Shown: positions 9,711 through 20,122, numbered from the stretch's first letter. The stretch: 64,000 nucleotides of DNA from Neotamlana laminarinivorans (GCF_020523925.1 NZ_JAJAPW010000001.1:124001-188000), one strand, 5' to 3'. Notes: generated from the letters alone by a model not told the origin. Translations and numbers: made by a program.

Positions 9711-10799
9711 TTAATTTTTAATTTTTGTTACCATTTTATTTATCATTTTATAAATAAATGTATTTGTTTTTACGTAGTAAAATGCTATGAAACAAACGGT
9801 AACAATAAATATTAATGCGCCAAAAATAGCTTCAACCGGATCAAGGCTTTTGTATAAATAGCGTTTTAAGCCATACCCCGTAAAACTTCCATAAAGTAGA
9901 ATAAAGTGTATTACGTAAATTGATAATGTTTTTTTGCCAATGTTGGTAATTAAAGATTGTTTTAAAAAATGCTCACAAGCATAAAAAAAACCAAATAAAA
10001 CAAAAACATTTCCAAGTCTAGAAAATAAATAATTATAGTTAGCACTTTTAACAAAAAGTTCTACTCCTGTAATTTCGCCAAATACGGTTAATATAAATGT
10101 TGAAAGGTAAATAAGGCTTAAACCACAAATAAAAAAGGTTAAAACAGTAAGTAGTTTAAATTTATTTTTATGAGCGTGGTTAAAAAACACTAAGGATAGA
10201 AAGGCTCCAAACGCAGTATAACCAAACCAAGGTAACATTGTAAAAACCGATCCGTTTGCTTTTGATAGGTAGTTAGAGAAAAATAAAGGCACATTGGGTA
10301 ATGCTAAATTTCTATAAAGTGGTTCTGTTACAAAAATTAATGTTCCTATAAGTAATAAAGTAATGGCATAAAAAATTTGATGTTTTTTTAGTAGCATATG
10401 CAAAAAAACCAATATAATTAATGATAGCCCAATGCATTGTAATACATCAATTACTAAAACATAAGTATTAAAATTACCACTTAACCATCCTAAAATATTT
10501 ATTCTTAAACTGTAGCCTATTACAATTAGAAGTAAACCTCTAAAAAGCCCTTTTTTAATTCGTGGTTTATCATCACCTTTTTGGTGAGCTTTTAATAATA
10601 AATAGGCAAAAACTAAACCAGAAATAGTAAAAAATACAGGTGCCGTAATACCTCTAAAATAACTCCAAGTATTAAAATAAATATTGTTTGTATTTCTGTA
10701 TATAGGGCTTAAAAGTGTGTCTATAAAATGTCCTTGTAGCATCATAAGGATAGCAAATGCACGAACGGCATCAATAAAATATAAACGGGTGGCTTGCAA
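9711..10799 (-). CDS. Membrane acyltransferase-like protein (DUF1624 / heparan-alpha-glucosaminide N-acetyltransferase-like)
   Basis: The 362-residue protein has about ten hydrophobic helices. The N-terminal motif FIDAVRAFAILMMLQGHFID (~8-27) has the arginine and the helix-end histidine typical of membrane acyltransferases, and RGITAPVFFTISGLVFAYLL follows. These features fit the DUF1624/HGSNAT-like branch better than classic acyltransferase 3, although the two are hard to tell apart by eye. The substrate is unknown. It is convergent with the upstream gene and divergent from the AgcS symporter. Confidence 0.75.
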   Translation of the reverse strand: MQATRLYFIDAVRAFAILMMLQGHFIDTLLSPIYRNTNNIYFNTWSYFRGITAPVFFTISGLVFAYLLLKAHQKGDDKPRIKKGLFRGLLLIVIGYSLRINILGWLSGNFNTYVLVIDVLQCIGLSLIILVFLHMLLKKHQIFYAITLLLIGTLIFVTEPLYRNLALPNVPLFFSNYLSKANGSVFTMLPWFGYTAFGAFLSLVFFNHAHKNKFKLLTVLTFFICGLSLIYLSTFILTVFGEITGVELFVKSANYNYLFSRLGNVFVLFGFFYACEHFLKQSLITNIGKKTLSIYVIHFILLYGSFTGYGLKRYLYKSLDPVEAIFGALIFIVTVCFIAFYYVKTNTFIYKMINKMVTKIKN

Positions 10800-10894
10800 T
10801 GTAAGTTAGTTTGTTGGCGATAAATATACTTTTTAAAATTTAAAAACTTTATATTGCTAGAACAAATTACCTTTATTTTTTTAAAAATTTATAC

Positions 10895-12250
10895 ATGGAT
10901 GAAATCATTAAAGTTTTTTCTAATTACGCCTGGGGGTTACCATTGGTTATTTTACTAATTGGTGGAGGCTTATATTTAATAATTCGTTCTAAATTTTTAC
11001 CATTTCGTTATTTAGGTCATGCTATACAGGTTTTACTGGGTAAATATGATAATCCTGATGATGTTGGGGAAATAAGTCATTTTAAAGCCTTAACTACAGC
11101 ATTATCTTCAACCATTGGTATGGGGAATATTGCTGGTGTAGCTGTTGCTATATCAGTAGGAGGGCCTGGGGCTATGTTTTGGATGTGGGTTAGTGCTATT
11201 GTTGGAATGTCTACTAAATTTTTTACGTGTTCTTTGGCTGTAATGTATAGAGGTAAAGATTCCGAAGGTAATATTCAAGGTGGCCCTATGTACTTTATAA
11301 CCGAGGGTTTAGGCAAAAACTGGAAGCCTTTAGCAGTTATGTTTAGTGTGTTCGGAATGGTTGGTGCCTTACCAGTTGTAAATGTAAACCAATTAACACA
11401 GGCAATAAACGATATTGTTTTAACTCCAAATGGATTTGAAGTTGGGCTTAAATCAAACCTTATTTTAGCCTTAATATTAGTAGCGTTTACTTCATTAATT
11501 ATATTGGGTGGTTTAAAGCGAATTAGTAATGCGGCTTCTAAAATGGTGCCAAGCATGGTGTTGCTTTACTTTGTATTAGTATTATTTATTTTAATATCTA
11601 ATTATCAAGTTATTCCTAAATATTTTATAATGATTTTTGAAAATGCATTTTCTGGAAAAAATTATAATGATGAAGCTTTTTATGGAGGTGTTTTAGGCGG
11701 ATTAATTTTGTTAGGTGTTCGCAGAGGAGCTTTCTCAAACGAAGCCGGTATAGGTACAGCACCATTAGTACACGGTGCAGCTAAAACTAACGAACCCATT
11801 CGAGAGGGGTTAGTAGCTATGCTAGGTCCTGCTATAGATACTCTAATAGTTTGTACCTTAACAGCATTAGCTATTTTAGTAACAGGAGTTTGGGAAACTA
11901 CCGAGAGTAACGGAGTAAGTTTAACTGCTAACGCATTTGAGCACGCTATTCCTTTTTACGGAAAGTATTTACTCATGGTTTGTGTTTTGGTGTTTAGTAT
12001 ATCATCTTTATTTTCTTATGCCTATTATGGGGCGAAATGTTTGTCTTTCTTAATAGGAGCGAACAAAAAACATTTTTATAATTACATTTATATTTTAAGT
12101 ATAATTTTAGCTGCAACAACACCATTTACCACCATGTTAAATTTAATTGATGGTGTTTTTGCCCTTATGGCTATACCAACAATGATAGCTACTATAATTT
12201 TAGCACCTAAAGTTATTATTGAATTCAAAAAATATATTGCTAAACTTTAA
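10895..12250 (+). CDS. Alanine/glycine:cation symporter (AgcS family)
   Basis: The 451-residue protein has ~11 membrane helices and the AgcS signatures TTALSSTIGMGNIAGVAVAI, GGPGAMFWMWVSAIVGM, GGPMYFI and RRGAFSNEAGIGTAP. The family imports alanine or glycine with Na+ or H+ at the inner membrane. It is followed by acetyl-CoA synthetase after 181 bp. It is monocistronic as far as can be seen. Confidence 0.93.
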   Translation: MDEIIKVFSNYAWGLPLVILLIGGGLYLIIRSKFLPFRYLGHAIQVLLGKYDNPDDVGEISHFKALTTALSSTIGMGNIAGVAVAISVGGPGAMFWMWVSAIVGMSTKFFTCSLAVMYRGKDSEGNIQGGPMYFITEGLGKNWKPLAVMFSVFGMVGALPVVNVNQLTQAINDIVLTPNGFEVGLKSNLILALILVAFTSLIILGGLKRISNAASKMVPSMVLLYFVLVLFILISNYQVIPKYFIMIFENAFSGKNYNDEAFYGGVLGGLILLGVRRGAFSNEAGIGTAPLVHGAAKTNEPIREGLVAMLGPAIDTLIVCTLTALAILVTGVWETTESNGVSLTANAFEHAIPFYGKYLLMVCVLVFSISSLFSYAYYGAKCLSFLIGANKKHFYNYIYILSIILAATTPFTTMLNLIDGVFALMAIPTMIATIILAPKVIIEFKKYIAKL

Positions 12251-12431
12251 GTATTTCTAATTATTATGATGTTAAAAAAAACATATAGTTAGTAATCTGT
12301 TTAAATTTTATAAATAAAATAATTAACTTAAAGTTTCATTTTCGTCGCAGATATTATGTTGTCGGTAGAAAATGTTTAACAAAAGCACATTATTTTTTAA
12401 CTTTAAAACAACAATTAAAACTAAATAATAC

Positions 12432-14339
12432 ATGAGTAATTACCACATAAAACACTTAGAAGAATACTATCAAGTTTATAGAAAATCTGTAAGAAATCCA
12501 GAAGTTTTCTGGGAAGAAATAGCCGAAGAACATTTTATGTGGCGTAAAAAATGGGACAACGTTTTAAGTTGGGATTTTACAAAACCAGAAGTAAAATGGT
12601 TTGAAGGTGCACAATTAAACATTACCGAAAACTGCATCGATAGGCATTTGTACACGCGTGGCGATAAAACCGCTATAATTTTTGAGCCTAACGATCCAAA
12701 AGAATCAGCCGAACATATTACGTATAAACAACTTCACGACCGTGTTTGTCGTTTTGCCAATGTGTTAAAAGAAAAAGGTATTAAAAAAGGCGACCGTGTT
12801 TGTATTTATTTACCAATGATTCCAGAATTGGCTATTTCGGTTTTAGCTTGTGCTAGAATTGGGGCCATACACTCAGTTGTTTTTGCAGGATTTTCAGCAT
12901 CGGCTTTAGCCACCAGAATAAAAGATTCTGAATGTAAAATGGTAATAACTAGTGATGGTTCGTTTAGAGGTTCAAAAACCATCGATTTAAAAGGGATTGT
13001 AGATGAGGCATTAGATGAATGTGATACCGTTCAAAATGTACTAGTAGCCAATAGAATTGATTCAAAAATTAAAATGAAAGAGGGTCGCGATTATTGGTTA
13101 GAGCCTTTGTTAGATGTAGCAAGTACAGATTGTGAGCCAGAAATAATGAATGCTGAAGATCCGTTATTTATTCTTTATACTTCGGGTTCTACAGGAAAGC
13201 CAAAAGGAATGGTTCATACTACCGCGGGCTACATGGTTTACACTGCATATACGTTTAAAAACGTGTTTCAGTACCGAGAAAAAGATGTGTATTGGTGTAC
13301 TGCCGATATAGGGTGGATTACCGGGCATAGTTACATAGTTTACGGCCCATTGTGTAACGGAGCTACAACAATTATGTTTGAAGGTGTACCGAGTTATCCA
13401 GATTTTGGTCGTTTTTGGGAAATTGTAGAAAAACATAAAGTCAATCAGTTTTATACAGCGCCTACTGCTATTCGAGCTTTAGCAAAAGAAGGTGTAGACC
13501 ATTTAGAGAAACACGATTTATCATCGCTTAAAGTTCTAGGAACTGTTGGCGAACCTATAAATGAAGAAGCGTGGCACTGGTATGATGATAATGTAGGTAA
13601 AAAGAAAGCTCCAATTGTTGACACTTGGTGGCAAACTGAAACAGGAGGTATCATGATTACACCAATTGCTTTTGCAACACCAACAAAACCAACTTATGCG
13701 ACCTTGCCATTTATTGGAATTCAACCTGCTTTAATGGACGAAAACGGAAAAGAAATAAAAGGAAACCAAGTAGATGGTCGTTTATGTATAAAATTTCCTT
13801 GGCCTAGTATGGCACGAACTATTTGGGGAAATCATCAGCGTTATAAAGATACTTATTTTGCAGCGTTTGAAAATAAATATTTTACAGGTGATGGCGCTTT
13901 ACGCGATGAGGTTGGTTATTACAGAATTACAGGTAGAGTAGACGATGTTATTATTGTTTCTGGCCATAACTTAGGAACTGCACCTATTGAAGATGCTATT
14001 AACGAACATCCTGCAGTTGCAGAAAGTGCTATTGTTGGTTTTCCGCACGATATAAAAGGAAATGCATTGTATGGTTATGTAACTTTAAAAGAAACTGGCG
14101 AAAGCAGAAACCATGATAATTTACGTAAAGAAATTAACCAATTAATTACCGAACAAGTTGGCCCAATTGCTAAATTAGATAAAATTCAGTTTACTGCTGG
14201 TTTACCTAAAACGCGTAGTGGAAAAATTATGCGTCGTATTTTAAGAAAAATTGCCTGTAAAGATACCAGTAATCTTGGTGATACAAGTACTTTGCTAAAT
14301 CCAGAAATTGTAAAAGGTATTATGGACGAGGTTTTGTAA
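12432..14339 (+). CDS. acsA: Acetate--CoA ligase (acetyl-CoA synthetase)
   Basis: The 635-residue protein is an adenylate-forming enzyme with YTSGSTGKPKGMVHTT (~252-267, P-loop), WWQTETGG (~401-408, acetate pocket tryptophan), GHNLGTAPIED (hinge) and SGKIMRRILRKIA near the C-terminus, whose first lysine is the conserved catalytic residue controlled by acetylation in the family. It converts acetate, ATP and CoA to acetyl-CoA in the cytoplasm. The stop codon abuts the convergent exonuclease gene. Confidence 0.96.
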   Translation: MSNYHIKHLEEYYQVYRKSVRNPEVFWEEIAEEHFMWRKKWDNVLSWDFTKPEVKWFEGAQLNITENCIDRHLYTRGDKTAIIFEPNDPKESAEHITYKQLHDRVCRFANVLKEKGIKKGDRVCIYLPMIPELAISVLACARIGAIHSVVFAGFSASALATRIKDSECKMVITSDGSFRGSKTIDLKGIVDEALDECDTVQNVLVANRIDSKIKMKEGRDYWLEPLLDVASTDCEPEIMNAEDPLFILYTSGSTGKPKGMVHTTAGYMVYTAYTFKNVFQYREKDVYWCTADIGWITGHSYIVYGPLCNGATTIMFEGVPSYPDFGRFWEIVEKHKVNQFYTAPTAIRALAKEGVDHLEKHDLSSLKVLGTVGEPINEEAWHWYDDNVGKKKAPIVDTWWQTETGGIMITPIAFATPTKPTYATLPFIGIQPALMDENGKEIKGNQVDGRLCIKFPWPSMARTIWGNHQRYKDTYFAAFENKYFTGDGALRDEVGYYRITGRVDDVIIVSGHNLGTAPIEDAINEHPAVAESAIVGFPHDIKGNALYGYVTLKETGESRNHDNLRKEINQLITEQVGPIAKLDKIQFTAGLPKTRSGKIMRRILRKIACKDTSNLGDTSTLLNPEIVKGIMDEVL

Positions 14340-14999
14340 TTATTTAAGCAAATAATCCCACTCCAAATTTTTTCGTTTATCTAAGCGCGATAAAATTTTT
14401 AAGAAAATAATAGCAGTAATAAGCGCATCGCCAGTGGCGGTGTGCCTATCTGTTTTTGGTACATTTAATTCTTCACACAAATCATCTAAACTATAATGTT
14501 CTTTTAAATTTTCTCTGTAAATAATGTGTTTCGATTTGTTGTAAAGGTGTCCAGTATCAATAAACTTATTTTTTAGTTTACCCAAATTATGTCTTAAAAG
14601 CATTTCATTTACCATATTTTTATCAAAACCAGCATGATGGGCTACTAAATCAGAATCTTTTATATAAGCTAAAAATTTTTTAATTGCTTCAATTTCAGAT
14701 ATTTTTTCTAATGATCCATGTTTTAGAATACCATGAATTTTAACAGTTTCTGGTTTAAAAATATCTTGTTCTATATAAAGTTCTAGGCTTTGGTTTACTT
14801 GAATTGTTTTTTTTGTGATTGAAACAGCTCCAATAGATAATATACGATCTTCTTTTCTGTCGAATCCGGTAGTTTCGGTATCAAAGGCAACAAAACGAGT
14901 TTCTTTAATAATTGTTCGCTTTTTAGATTTGAAGTGGTTAAGATACTCTAACCAAAAATCGGGATAATTTTTTTTCTTGCTTTTAAACCAGTTCAACAT
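14340..14999 (-). CDS. 3'-5' exonuclease, DnaQ/PolC epsilon-like (DEDDh)
   Basis: The 219-residue protein carries the DEDDh nuclease residues: RFVAFDTETTGFD (D and E), LVAHHAGFDKNMVNEML (D) and DRHTATGDALITA (H and D). It therefore should be an active metal-dependent 3'-5' exonuclease. It lacks polymerase or helicase domains. It lies 9 bp after the cNMP/CBS/DUF294 gene, a pairing in which the exonuclease commonly appears in several phyla. The role could be proofreading or nucleotide/RNA turnover; the sequence does not decide. Confidence 0.88.
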   Translation of the reverse strand: MLNWFKSKKKNYPDFWLEYLNHFKSKKRTIIKETRFVAFDTETTGFDRKEDRILSIGAVSITKKTIQVNQSLELYIEQDIFKPETVKIHGILKHGSLEKISEIEAIKKFLAYIKDSDLVAHHAGFDKNMVNEMLLRHNLGKLKNKFIDTGHLYNKSKHIIYRENLKEHYSLDDLCEELNVPKTDRHTATGDALITAIIFLKILSRLDKRKNLEWDYLLK

Positions 15000-15008
15000 A
15001 TGGTGTGC

Positions 15009-16913
15009 TTATAAATCAAATTTATACTTTAGTGTTTCTTGTATTTCGTTTATAGGTTTGAAACAGCGGCGTAATTTTAATTTTTCTTCTTTTGTTAAGC
15101 TTTCTAGGGCTATAAATTTACCTGAATTTTTATGAAGAAGCCCTTGCTTAGCTTTAAATTTTGAAAGCGCCTTAAATGCATAAGCACAAGAGTTGTATAA
15201 TGCTTTGTTTTCAGGCTCGAGTTCGGCCATTTTTTCATAGCGTTCTGCGGTATTGTTAATACCTTTAATTTTGTTTATTAATACCAGCAATCTTGCAGAA
15301 TCTATTAAAGGCATTAAAGCTCTGTTTTTTATGTTAAACAAATCTTTTTGTTCTCCATTTTGTTCAACAACAAATTTTTTGAAAAACCCAACAGGCGAAG
15401 GACTTTTAATAGCATCTCGACCTAAAAATTTAAAAAATTGAGAAGTATTATCAATAGTATTAAAAATGGTTTCCGTTAAATTTTCAACCAAGTACTTGTT
15501 ACCATAAATATAGTTGTAATCGAAAAATATAGAAGATAACAAAACGGCTTTTTCATCGGGTTGAAGAATCCAGTTTTTAAATTGAGTCTGCCATTCACTC
15601 GCAGATTTACACCATTCTGGATTACTAGCCATCATATCGGCTTCACAATATTCAAAACCTATTTTATGTAGTCTTTCTGTAATTCTTTTAGAGAGTTCTA
15701 AAAAGTAGTTTTTAGTGTCTTCATATTTATCAGTATCAACATCTTCAAAAATAAGCGCATTATCTTGGTCTGTAAATAATAATTGCTCGTGTCTGCCTTG
15801 ACTTCCTAAGGCTAACCAAGCAAAGGAGGTTGGTGGAGGTGTAGGCATTCTGTTTACAGCAATTTCAACAACTTTAAAACTTATGGCGTCGTTAATTTGC
15901 GCCATAATTTTAACAATATGCGATAACGGAATATTTTGTTCTAGGTAACTTTTAAGTAAGGTGTTGGCCTTTAGGCGTGCAGTTCTAAGTTTTTTTGTGC
16001 GGTTTGCACGTTTTATTTCTTTTAATATAACACTAGGGCTGTTTCCTAAAGCAACTAAAATGTCGTGATGGGTTAATATTCCAATTATTTTGGTATTGGT
16101 TGTGCCATCGTGAGTTATACACAAGTGGCCAATGCTATTTTTTATCATTTGTAATTGAGCATCGGCAATTGTTAGCCCTTTTTTTCCAGTAAATACGGGA
16201 CTAGACATTATGTTTGTTACCTCGGTTTCAATAGGGAATTTACCCGTTGCAATTTTATTTTTAATATCACTATTTGTAATTATACCTAATGGTTTTTTTT
16301 GGTCATCTACAACAATAATACAGCCTATTTTTAAGGTACTCATTTTTATGGCAGCATCTCTTAAAGAGGTTTTTGCATTGCAGGTAACTGGATTTTTTGT
16401 GTAATCTGCTGTTTGGAAATTAGCAACATCGTTTGCAGTATTAGGTAAATAATCTACAAATACTTTAGAGTTTTCTTCAGTGGTATATGGGTCGTAAGCG
16501 TTTGTTGCAAAAGCGGTTACTAAATATTTGCTTACTTGAGAGTTGTTGTAGGTAATGGATTGAAAAAGATCGATAGGTATGCCATAAACAATAGATTCCT
16601 CGTTGGCGGTAGCCGTATGTTTGTAATTTTCTTTAGCAATTAAAGGTCTTACACCAAAAACATCGCCAACATCGTTAATGTTTAGGTTTTTATCTGAGTC
16701 ATTTAATGTGTAGTGTAAGTTTATAGCCCCATCTCTAACAATAAAAAAATGATGATTAAAACTATCGTCTTGATTGTAGACCGTGTCGCCCTTTTCAAGG
16801 TATACAATGTTTACTTCTTTGGCAATTTGTAATAAATCTTGAGAAGAAATCATGTTAAAAGGAGGATACCTATTTAAGAAATCGGCGACACGTTCTGCAA
16901 TGGAATTTTTCAT
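15009..16913 (-). CDS. Cyclic-nucleotide-binding/CBS/DUF294 nucleotidyltransferase-like protein
   Basis: The 634-residue protein combines a Crp-like cyclic-nucleotide-binding domain (~10-140), two CBS repeats (~165-290, each with an IIVVDDQKKPLGIITNSD-type strand), a DUF294 nucleotidyltransferase core with LALGSQGRHEQLLFTDQDNA (~370-389; GSxGR plus DxD) and a helical DUF294 C-terminal domain. Such proteins (GlnD-like signalling proteins) are cytoplasmic sensors with unknown targets. It is cotranscribed with the downstream exonuclease and follows the FAH-family gene by 24 bp. Confidence 0.9.
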   Translation of the reverse strand: MKNSIAERVADFLNRYPPFNMISSQDLLQIAKEVNIVYLEKGDTVYNQDDSFNHHFFIVRDGAINLHYTLNDSDKNLNINDVGDVFGVRPLIAKENYKHTATANEESIVYGIPIDLFQSITYNNSQVSKYLVTAFATNAYDPYTTEENSKVFVDYLPNTANDVANFQTADYTKNPVTCNAKTSLRDAAIKMSTLKIGCIIVVDDQKKPLGIITNSDIKNKIATGKFPIETEVTNIMSSPVFTGKKGLTIADAQLQMIKNSIGHLCITHDGTTNTKIIGILTHHDILVALGNSPSVILKEIKRANRTKKLRTARLKANTLLKSYLEQNIPLSHIVKIMAQINDAISFKVVEIAVNRMPTPPPTSFAWLALGSQGRHEQLLFTDQDNALIFEDVDTDKYEDTKNYFLELSKRITERLHKIGFEYCEADMMASNPEWCKSASEWQTQFKNWILQPDEKAVLLSSIFFDYNYIYGNKYLVENLTETIFNTIDNTSQFFKFLGRDAIKSPSPVGFFKKFVVEQNGEQKDLFNIKNRALMPLIDSARLLVLINKIKGINNTAERYEKMAELEPENKALYNSCAYAFKALSKFKAKQGLLHKNSGKFIALESLTKEEKLKLRRCFKPINEIQETLKYKFDL

Positions 16914-16937
16914 TTAATAATAGTTAGTAAAAGACTT

Positions 16938-17552
16938 TTAAACTAATTTGAAATCTAGTAATAACTCACCTTCAATTGAAGCTTGTAAGTGATCGCCTTT
17001 TACATTTAAGCCTACACCTGAAGCTGGAGTTCCAGTAAAAATTAAATCACCAGGTTCTAGAGTCATATATTCAGAAACAAAAGCAATAATTTCACTAAAA
17101 TTGTAAATCATTAAATCGGTGTTACCAATTTGTCTATCTTCACCATTAATTTTTAAGCTAAAGTTAATGTTGTTTAAATCCGGAAAATCGCTAATAGGTT
17201 TAAAATTTGAAATTGGCGAAGCGCCATCAAACCCTTTTGCTAAAGCCCAAGGGCCTTTTTTTTCTCTACTTTTAGCTAAAACATCTTTAGCTGTAAAATC
17301 TATACCAACAGCAATTTCAGAAATGTAAGATTCAGCATCTTCTAATGCAATGTTTTTTCCTTGTTTACCAATTTTTGCAACAAGCTCTACTTCATAAGCA
17401 AGTTGTTCTGTAATTGCAGGAAAAGTAATGTTGTTGTTATTGGTAACTATTGTAGAATTTGCTTTAATAAATATGGTTTGAAAACCTGTTTTTATGGCTT
17501 CAATTTCCGATTTATCGTTTACGTAGTTTTTACCAATTCCTATTAATTTCAT
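16938..17552 (-). CDS. Fumarylacetoacetate hydrolase-family protein
   Basis: The 204-residue protein has the compact single-domain FAH fold: GKNYVNDKSEIEA at the N-terminus, the metal-binding YEVELVAKIGKQG, VGIDFTAKDV, KGFDGASPIS and GDLIFTGTPASGV. Members include oxaloacetate tautomerase/decarboxylase, acylpyruvate hydrolase and 5-carboxymethyl-2-hydroxymuconate isomerase; the sequence alone does not tell which. It differs from the true fumarylacetoacetase encoded at 47.6-48.9 kb. It is 54 bp after the MFS exporter gene on the same strand. Confidence 0.87.
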   Translation of the reverse strand: MKLIGIGKNYVNDKSEIEAIKTGFQTIFIKANSTIVTNNNNITFPAITEQLAYEVELVAKIGKQGKNIALEDAESYISEIAVGIDFTAKDVLAKSREKKGPWALAKGFDGASPISNFKPISDFPDLNNINFSLKINGEDRQIGNTDLMIYNFSEIIAFVSEYMTLEPGDLIFTGTPASGVGLNVKGDHLQASIEGELLLDFKLV

Positions 17553-17606
17553 TTTATTTTTAGTTTATAAATTAGGCTATAAAAATACTAAATATAACCA
17601 CATAAT

Positions 17607-18812
17607 TTATGCATTTTGTAAGGCTCTTTTTCGTTTTAAAATTAAAAAAACGGTCAGAGATAAAATGCCAAAAAATGAAAACCCAATAAATAAAGGTAAA
17701 ACCGAAGTGTTTACGTAAGTGCCAATAAAATTTGCAATGGGAACAGCCAAAACAGTAGATAGAAATCCGTTTATTGCAGCACCTATACCAGCAATATGAC
17801 CAAGAGGTTGCATAGCTAAAGCACGTAAATTTCCAAACAGAAAGCCAACAGCAAAAAATTGCATGGCAAAAAATGGAACTAAAATATAAATACTAGGGTT
17901 TTGTCCACTTGAAAATAATACTACAAATAAAAGTGATATAAAGGCATAAGCTATACAAGAGTTAAATGCTATGTTAAACATACCAAACCTTTCTACAAGA
18001 CGGCTATTTAAAAAAGTAGCGAAACCAATTGATATAGCCAAACTTGCAAATATGTATGGAAATAATTCTTCTAATTTATACTGAACTTGAAAAATTTGTT
18101 GCGATGTACTTAAATACACCATAAACGAACCAGTTATAAAACCAGATATAAAGGTGTAAGCAACAGCATCTTTACTTTTAAAAAATTCTTTTGTACCATC
18201 TATAAACAAATGTGATGAGAATTTTATTCGATTTTCTTTAGCTAGTGTTTCGGGTTGCCTAAAATAAAACCAAAGCATAATAATAAGGCCAAATGCTAGA
18301 TTGAAATAAAATATTGCCTGCCAATTAAAGGCATGAAATAATAATTGTCCTAAAGTTGGAGCAATAACCGGTACTAGTAAAAAGAACATAACAATTATTG
18401 AAATGATTTTAGCCATATAATCGCCCTCAAATTGGTCGCGAACCATAGAAATACTTATTGTCCTTGCTGAAGACAAGCCAAAACCTTGTAAGGCCCTACC
18501 AAAAATCATTACCGTAAAACTTTCGGTGGTTAAGCAAATTATGCTAGCAATTATAAAAATTAAGAAACCCGCATAAACAATGGGTTTACGCCCAAAACTA
18601 TCCGATAAAGGTCCCAGAACTAATTGTCCGCAACCAATACCCAAAAAAATCATGGTGATTAGTAATTGGTTTTTACTTGGGTCGAACGAGTTAAGTGTTT
18701 TTCCAATTTCTGGTATAGCAGGTAATAAGGCATCTATTGAAAGTGCTACAATAGACATGAGTGATGCCATAAGTGCTACAAATTCAAACTTAAATTCTTG
18801 TGGTTTTTGCAT
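17607..18812 (-). CDS. Bcr/CflA-type multidrug efflux MFS transporter
   Basis: The 401-residue protein has 12 predicted membrane helices. The loop between helices 2 and 3 carries GPLSDSFGRKPIVYAG (~71-86), the MFS motif A, and the first helix contains SIDALLPAIPEIG with the acidic residue typical of drug/H+ antiporters of the Bcr/CflA group. It should export toxic compounds at the inner membrane; specific substrates are not visible. Confidence 0.88.
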   Translation of the reverse strand: MQKPQEFKFEFVALMASLMSIVALSIDALLPAIPEIGKTLNSFDPSKNQLLITMIFLGIGCGQLVLGPLSDSFGRKPIVYAGFLIFIIASIICLTTESFTVMIFGRALQGFGLSSARTISISMVRDQFEGDYMAKIISIIVMFFLLVPVIAPTLGQLLFHAFNWQAIFYFNLAFGLIIMLWFYFRQPETLAKENRIKFSSHLFIDGTKEFFKSKDAVAYTFISGFITGSFMVYLSTSQQIFQVQYKLEELFPYIFASLAISIGFATFLNSRLVERFGMFNIAFNSCIAYAFISLLFVVLFSSGQNPSIYILVPFFAMQFFAVGFLFGNLRALAMQPLGHIAGIGAAINGFLSTVLAVPIANFIGTYVNTSVLPLFIGFSFFGILSLTVFLILKRKRALQNA

Positions 18813-18889
18813 GTTGTAAAATTACAGTAATTAATCTGTGGGTATTGCTTTTAATAGTTAATTAACAAAATGATATTATGCAATGTTTT

Positions 18890-19564
18890 TTAAGATTTAA
18901 ATACGGAGTTGTTTTGGTGTCGTTTAATAGCTTTTCTAGATAAAACTAACCCAATAAAAAGCGATATAAAAGCTCCAATCCAGATTCCCGGAATAAAATC
19001 TATAAATAAAAAGAAATCGTATGCGCCATGAAAAATTATTGCTAATAACAAACCAGACAGGTTTAATATAATTCTATTTTTAGAGAATTTAGCTTTTCCC
19101 ATAAAATACCCCATTAAAACCCCAAATGTAGCATGGGCTGGTACTGCGGTAAAAGCTCTTAAAATGGCTGTTTGGTAGCCGTTTTCAATAACATAAAATA
19201 TATTTTCGGTGGCAGCAAAACCCATAGATACCATTACAGCATAAACAATGCCATCAAAAGGTTCGTTAAAATCTCTTTTTTTCTGAGCGTAGTATCGTAC
19301 AATAATATACTTACTGAACTCTTCGGTTAAACCAACAACTAAGAAGGCTTTAACAAATTGCTGAATTACACTTAATGCATTAGTTAATGGTAAAAATATA
19401 TCGAAAAAATAGTAAAGTATACTAGTTATAATTATGCTTACAATGGCACCAAGCATAAAGCAAATAGCTAACAGTTTTTTAGGTTCTTTTTCGTATAAAT
19501 CGCGAGTGTAAATGTATATAATTATTATAAAAATAGGCGCTACGGCCAAAAGTAGTAATGTCAT
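18890..19564 (-). CDS. PrsW-family intramembrane metalloprotease
   Basis: The 224-residue protein has about seven membrane helices with the PrsW motifs: GLTEEFSKYIIVRYYA (EExxK, ~97-112), HATFGVLMGY (~144-153) and HGAYDF (~180-185), whose acidic and histidine residues form the metal site. In Bacillus, PrsW cleaves an anti-sigma factor; the target here is unknown. The start codon directly abuts the NUDIX gene stop, so the two are cotranscribed. Confidence 0.85.
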   Translation of the reverse strand: MTLLLLAVAPIFIIIIYIYTRDLYEKEPKKLLAICFMLGAIVSIIITSILYYFFDIFLPLTNALSVIQQFVKAFLVVGLTEEFSKYIIVRYYAQKKRDFNEPFDGIVYAVMVSMGFAATENIFYVIENGYQTAILRAFTAVPAHATFGVLMGYFMGKAKFSKNRIILNLSGLLLAIIFHGAYDFFLFIDFIPGIWIGAFISLFIGLVLSRKAIKRHQNNSVFKS

Positions 19565-20122
19565 TTATTGTAATGATTCTTTTATTTTTTCAAGCACAAT
19601 TTGGTAGTATGCTTTATTGCTAGGTATTAAATGGTTACTGTTGTTAGTTTCTATAGTGTTTATTAAATCTTCAAAGTTGTTTAATTGTATTAATTTTAAT
19701 GCTTCAACTTCTTCTTCCTGAGGAGTTAATTGAGAAATAGGTACTTTTAATTCTGCTATAAATGTGTTGTGAAACTCGTTATCAGTAATTCCATTAATGT
19801 AAGACTGGAAACATTTAAAAACACCTATTTTTTTTAATTCTTTTTCTTTAATTGTTAAACCAATTTCTTCAAAGGTTTCTCTAACACAAGCTTGCTCTGG
19901 GGTTTCACCAGCATCAATATGCCCTGCTACAGAAACGTCCCAAAGTAACGGACAAATAAGTTTTTTTGAAGAGCGTTGCGATAATAAAATGTCTCCATTT
20001 TTAGTGTAAAGCCACAAGTGAGCTGTATTGTGTAATAAACCTTTACTATGTATAACAGATTTTAATGCGGTCTCACCTGTTGGTATACCTTTGTTATCAA
20101 CAATATCTATAAGTTCGTCCAT
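19565..20122 (-). CDS. NUDIX hydrolase (IPP-isomerase-like, YfcD type)
   Basis: The 185-residue protein has an intact Nudix box, GHIDAGETPEQACVRETF followed by EEIG (~67-88), fitting Gx5Ex7REUxEExGU. The N-terminus (DELIDIVDNKGIPTGE) and HNTAHLWLY resemble the IPP-isomerase-like branch of the family, but the Nudix box is that of a hydrolase. It acts on a nucleoside-diphosphate-type substrate in the cytoplasm; the substrate is unknown. It is followed immediately by prsW. Confidence 0.85.
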   Translation of the reverse strand: MDELIDIVDNKGIPTGETALKSVIHSKGLLHNTAHLWLYTKNGDILLSQRSSKKLICPLLWDVSVAGHIDAGETPEQACVRETFEEIGLTIKEKELKKIGVFKCFQSYINGITDNEFHNTFIAELKVPISQLTPQEEEVEALKLIQLNNFEDLINTIETNNSNHLIPSNKAYYQIVLEKIKESLQ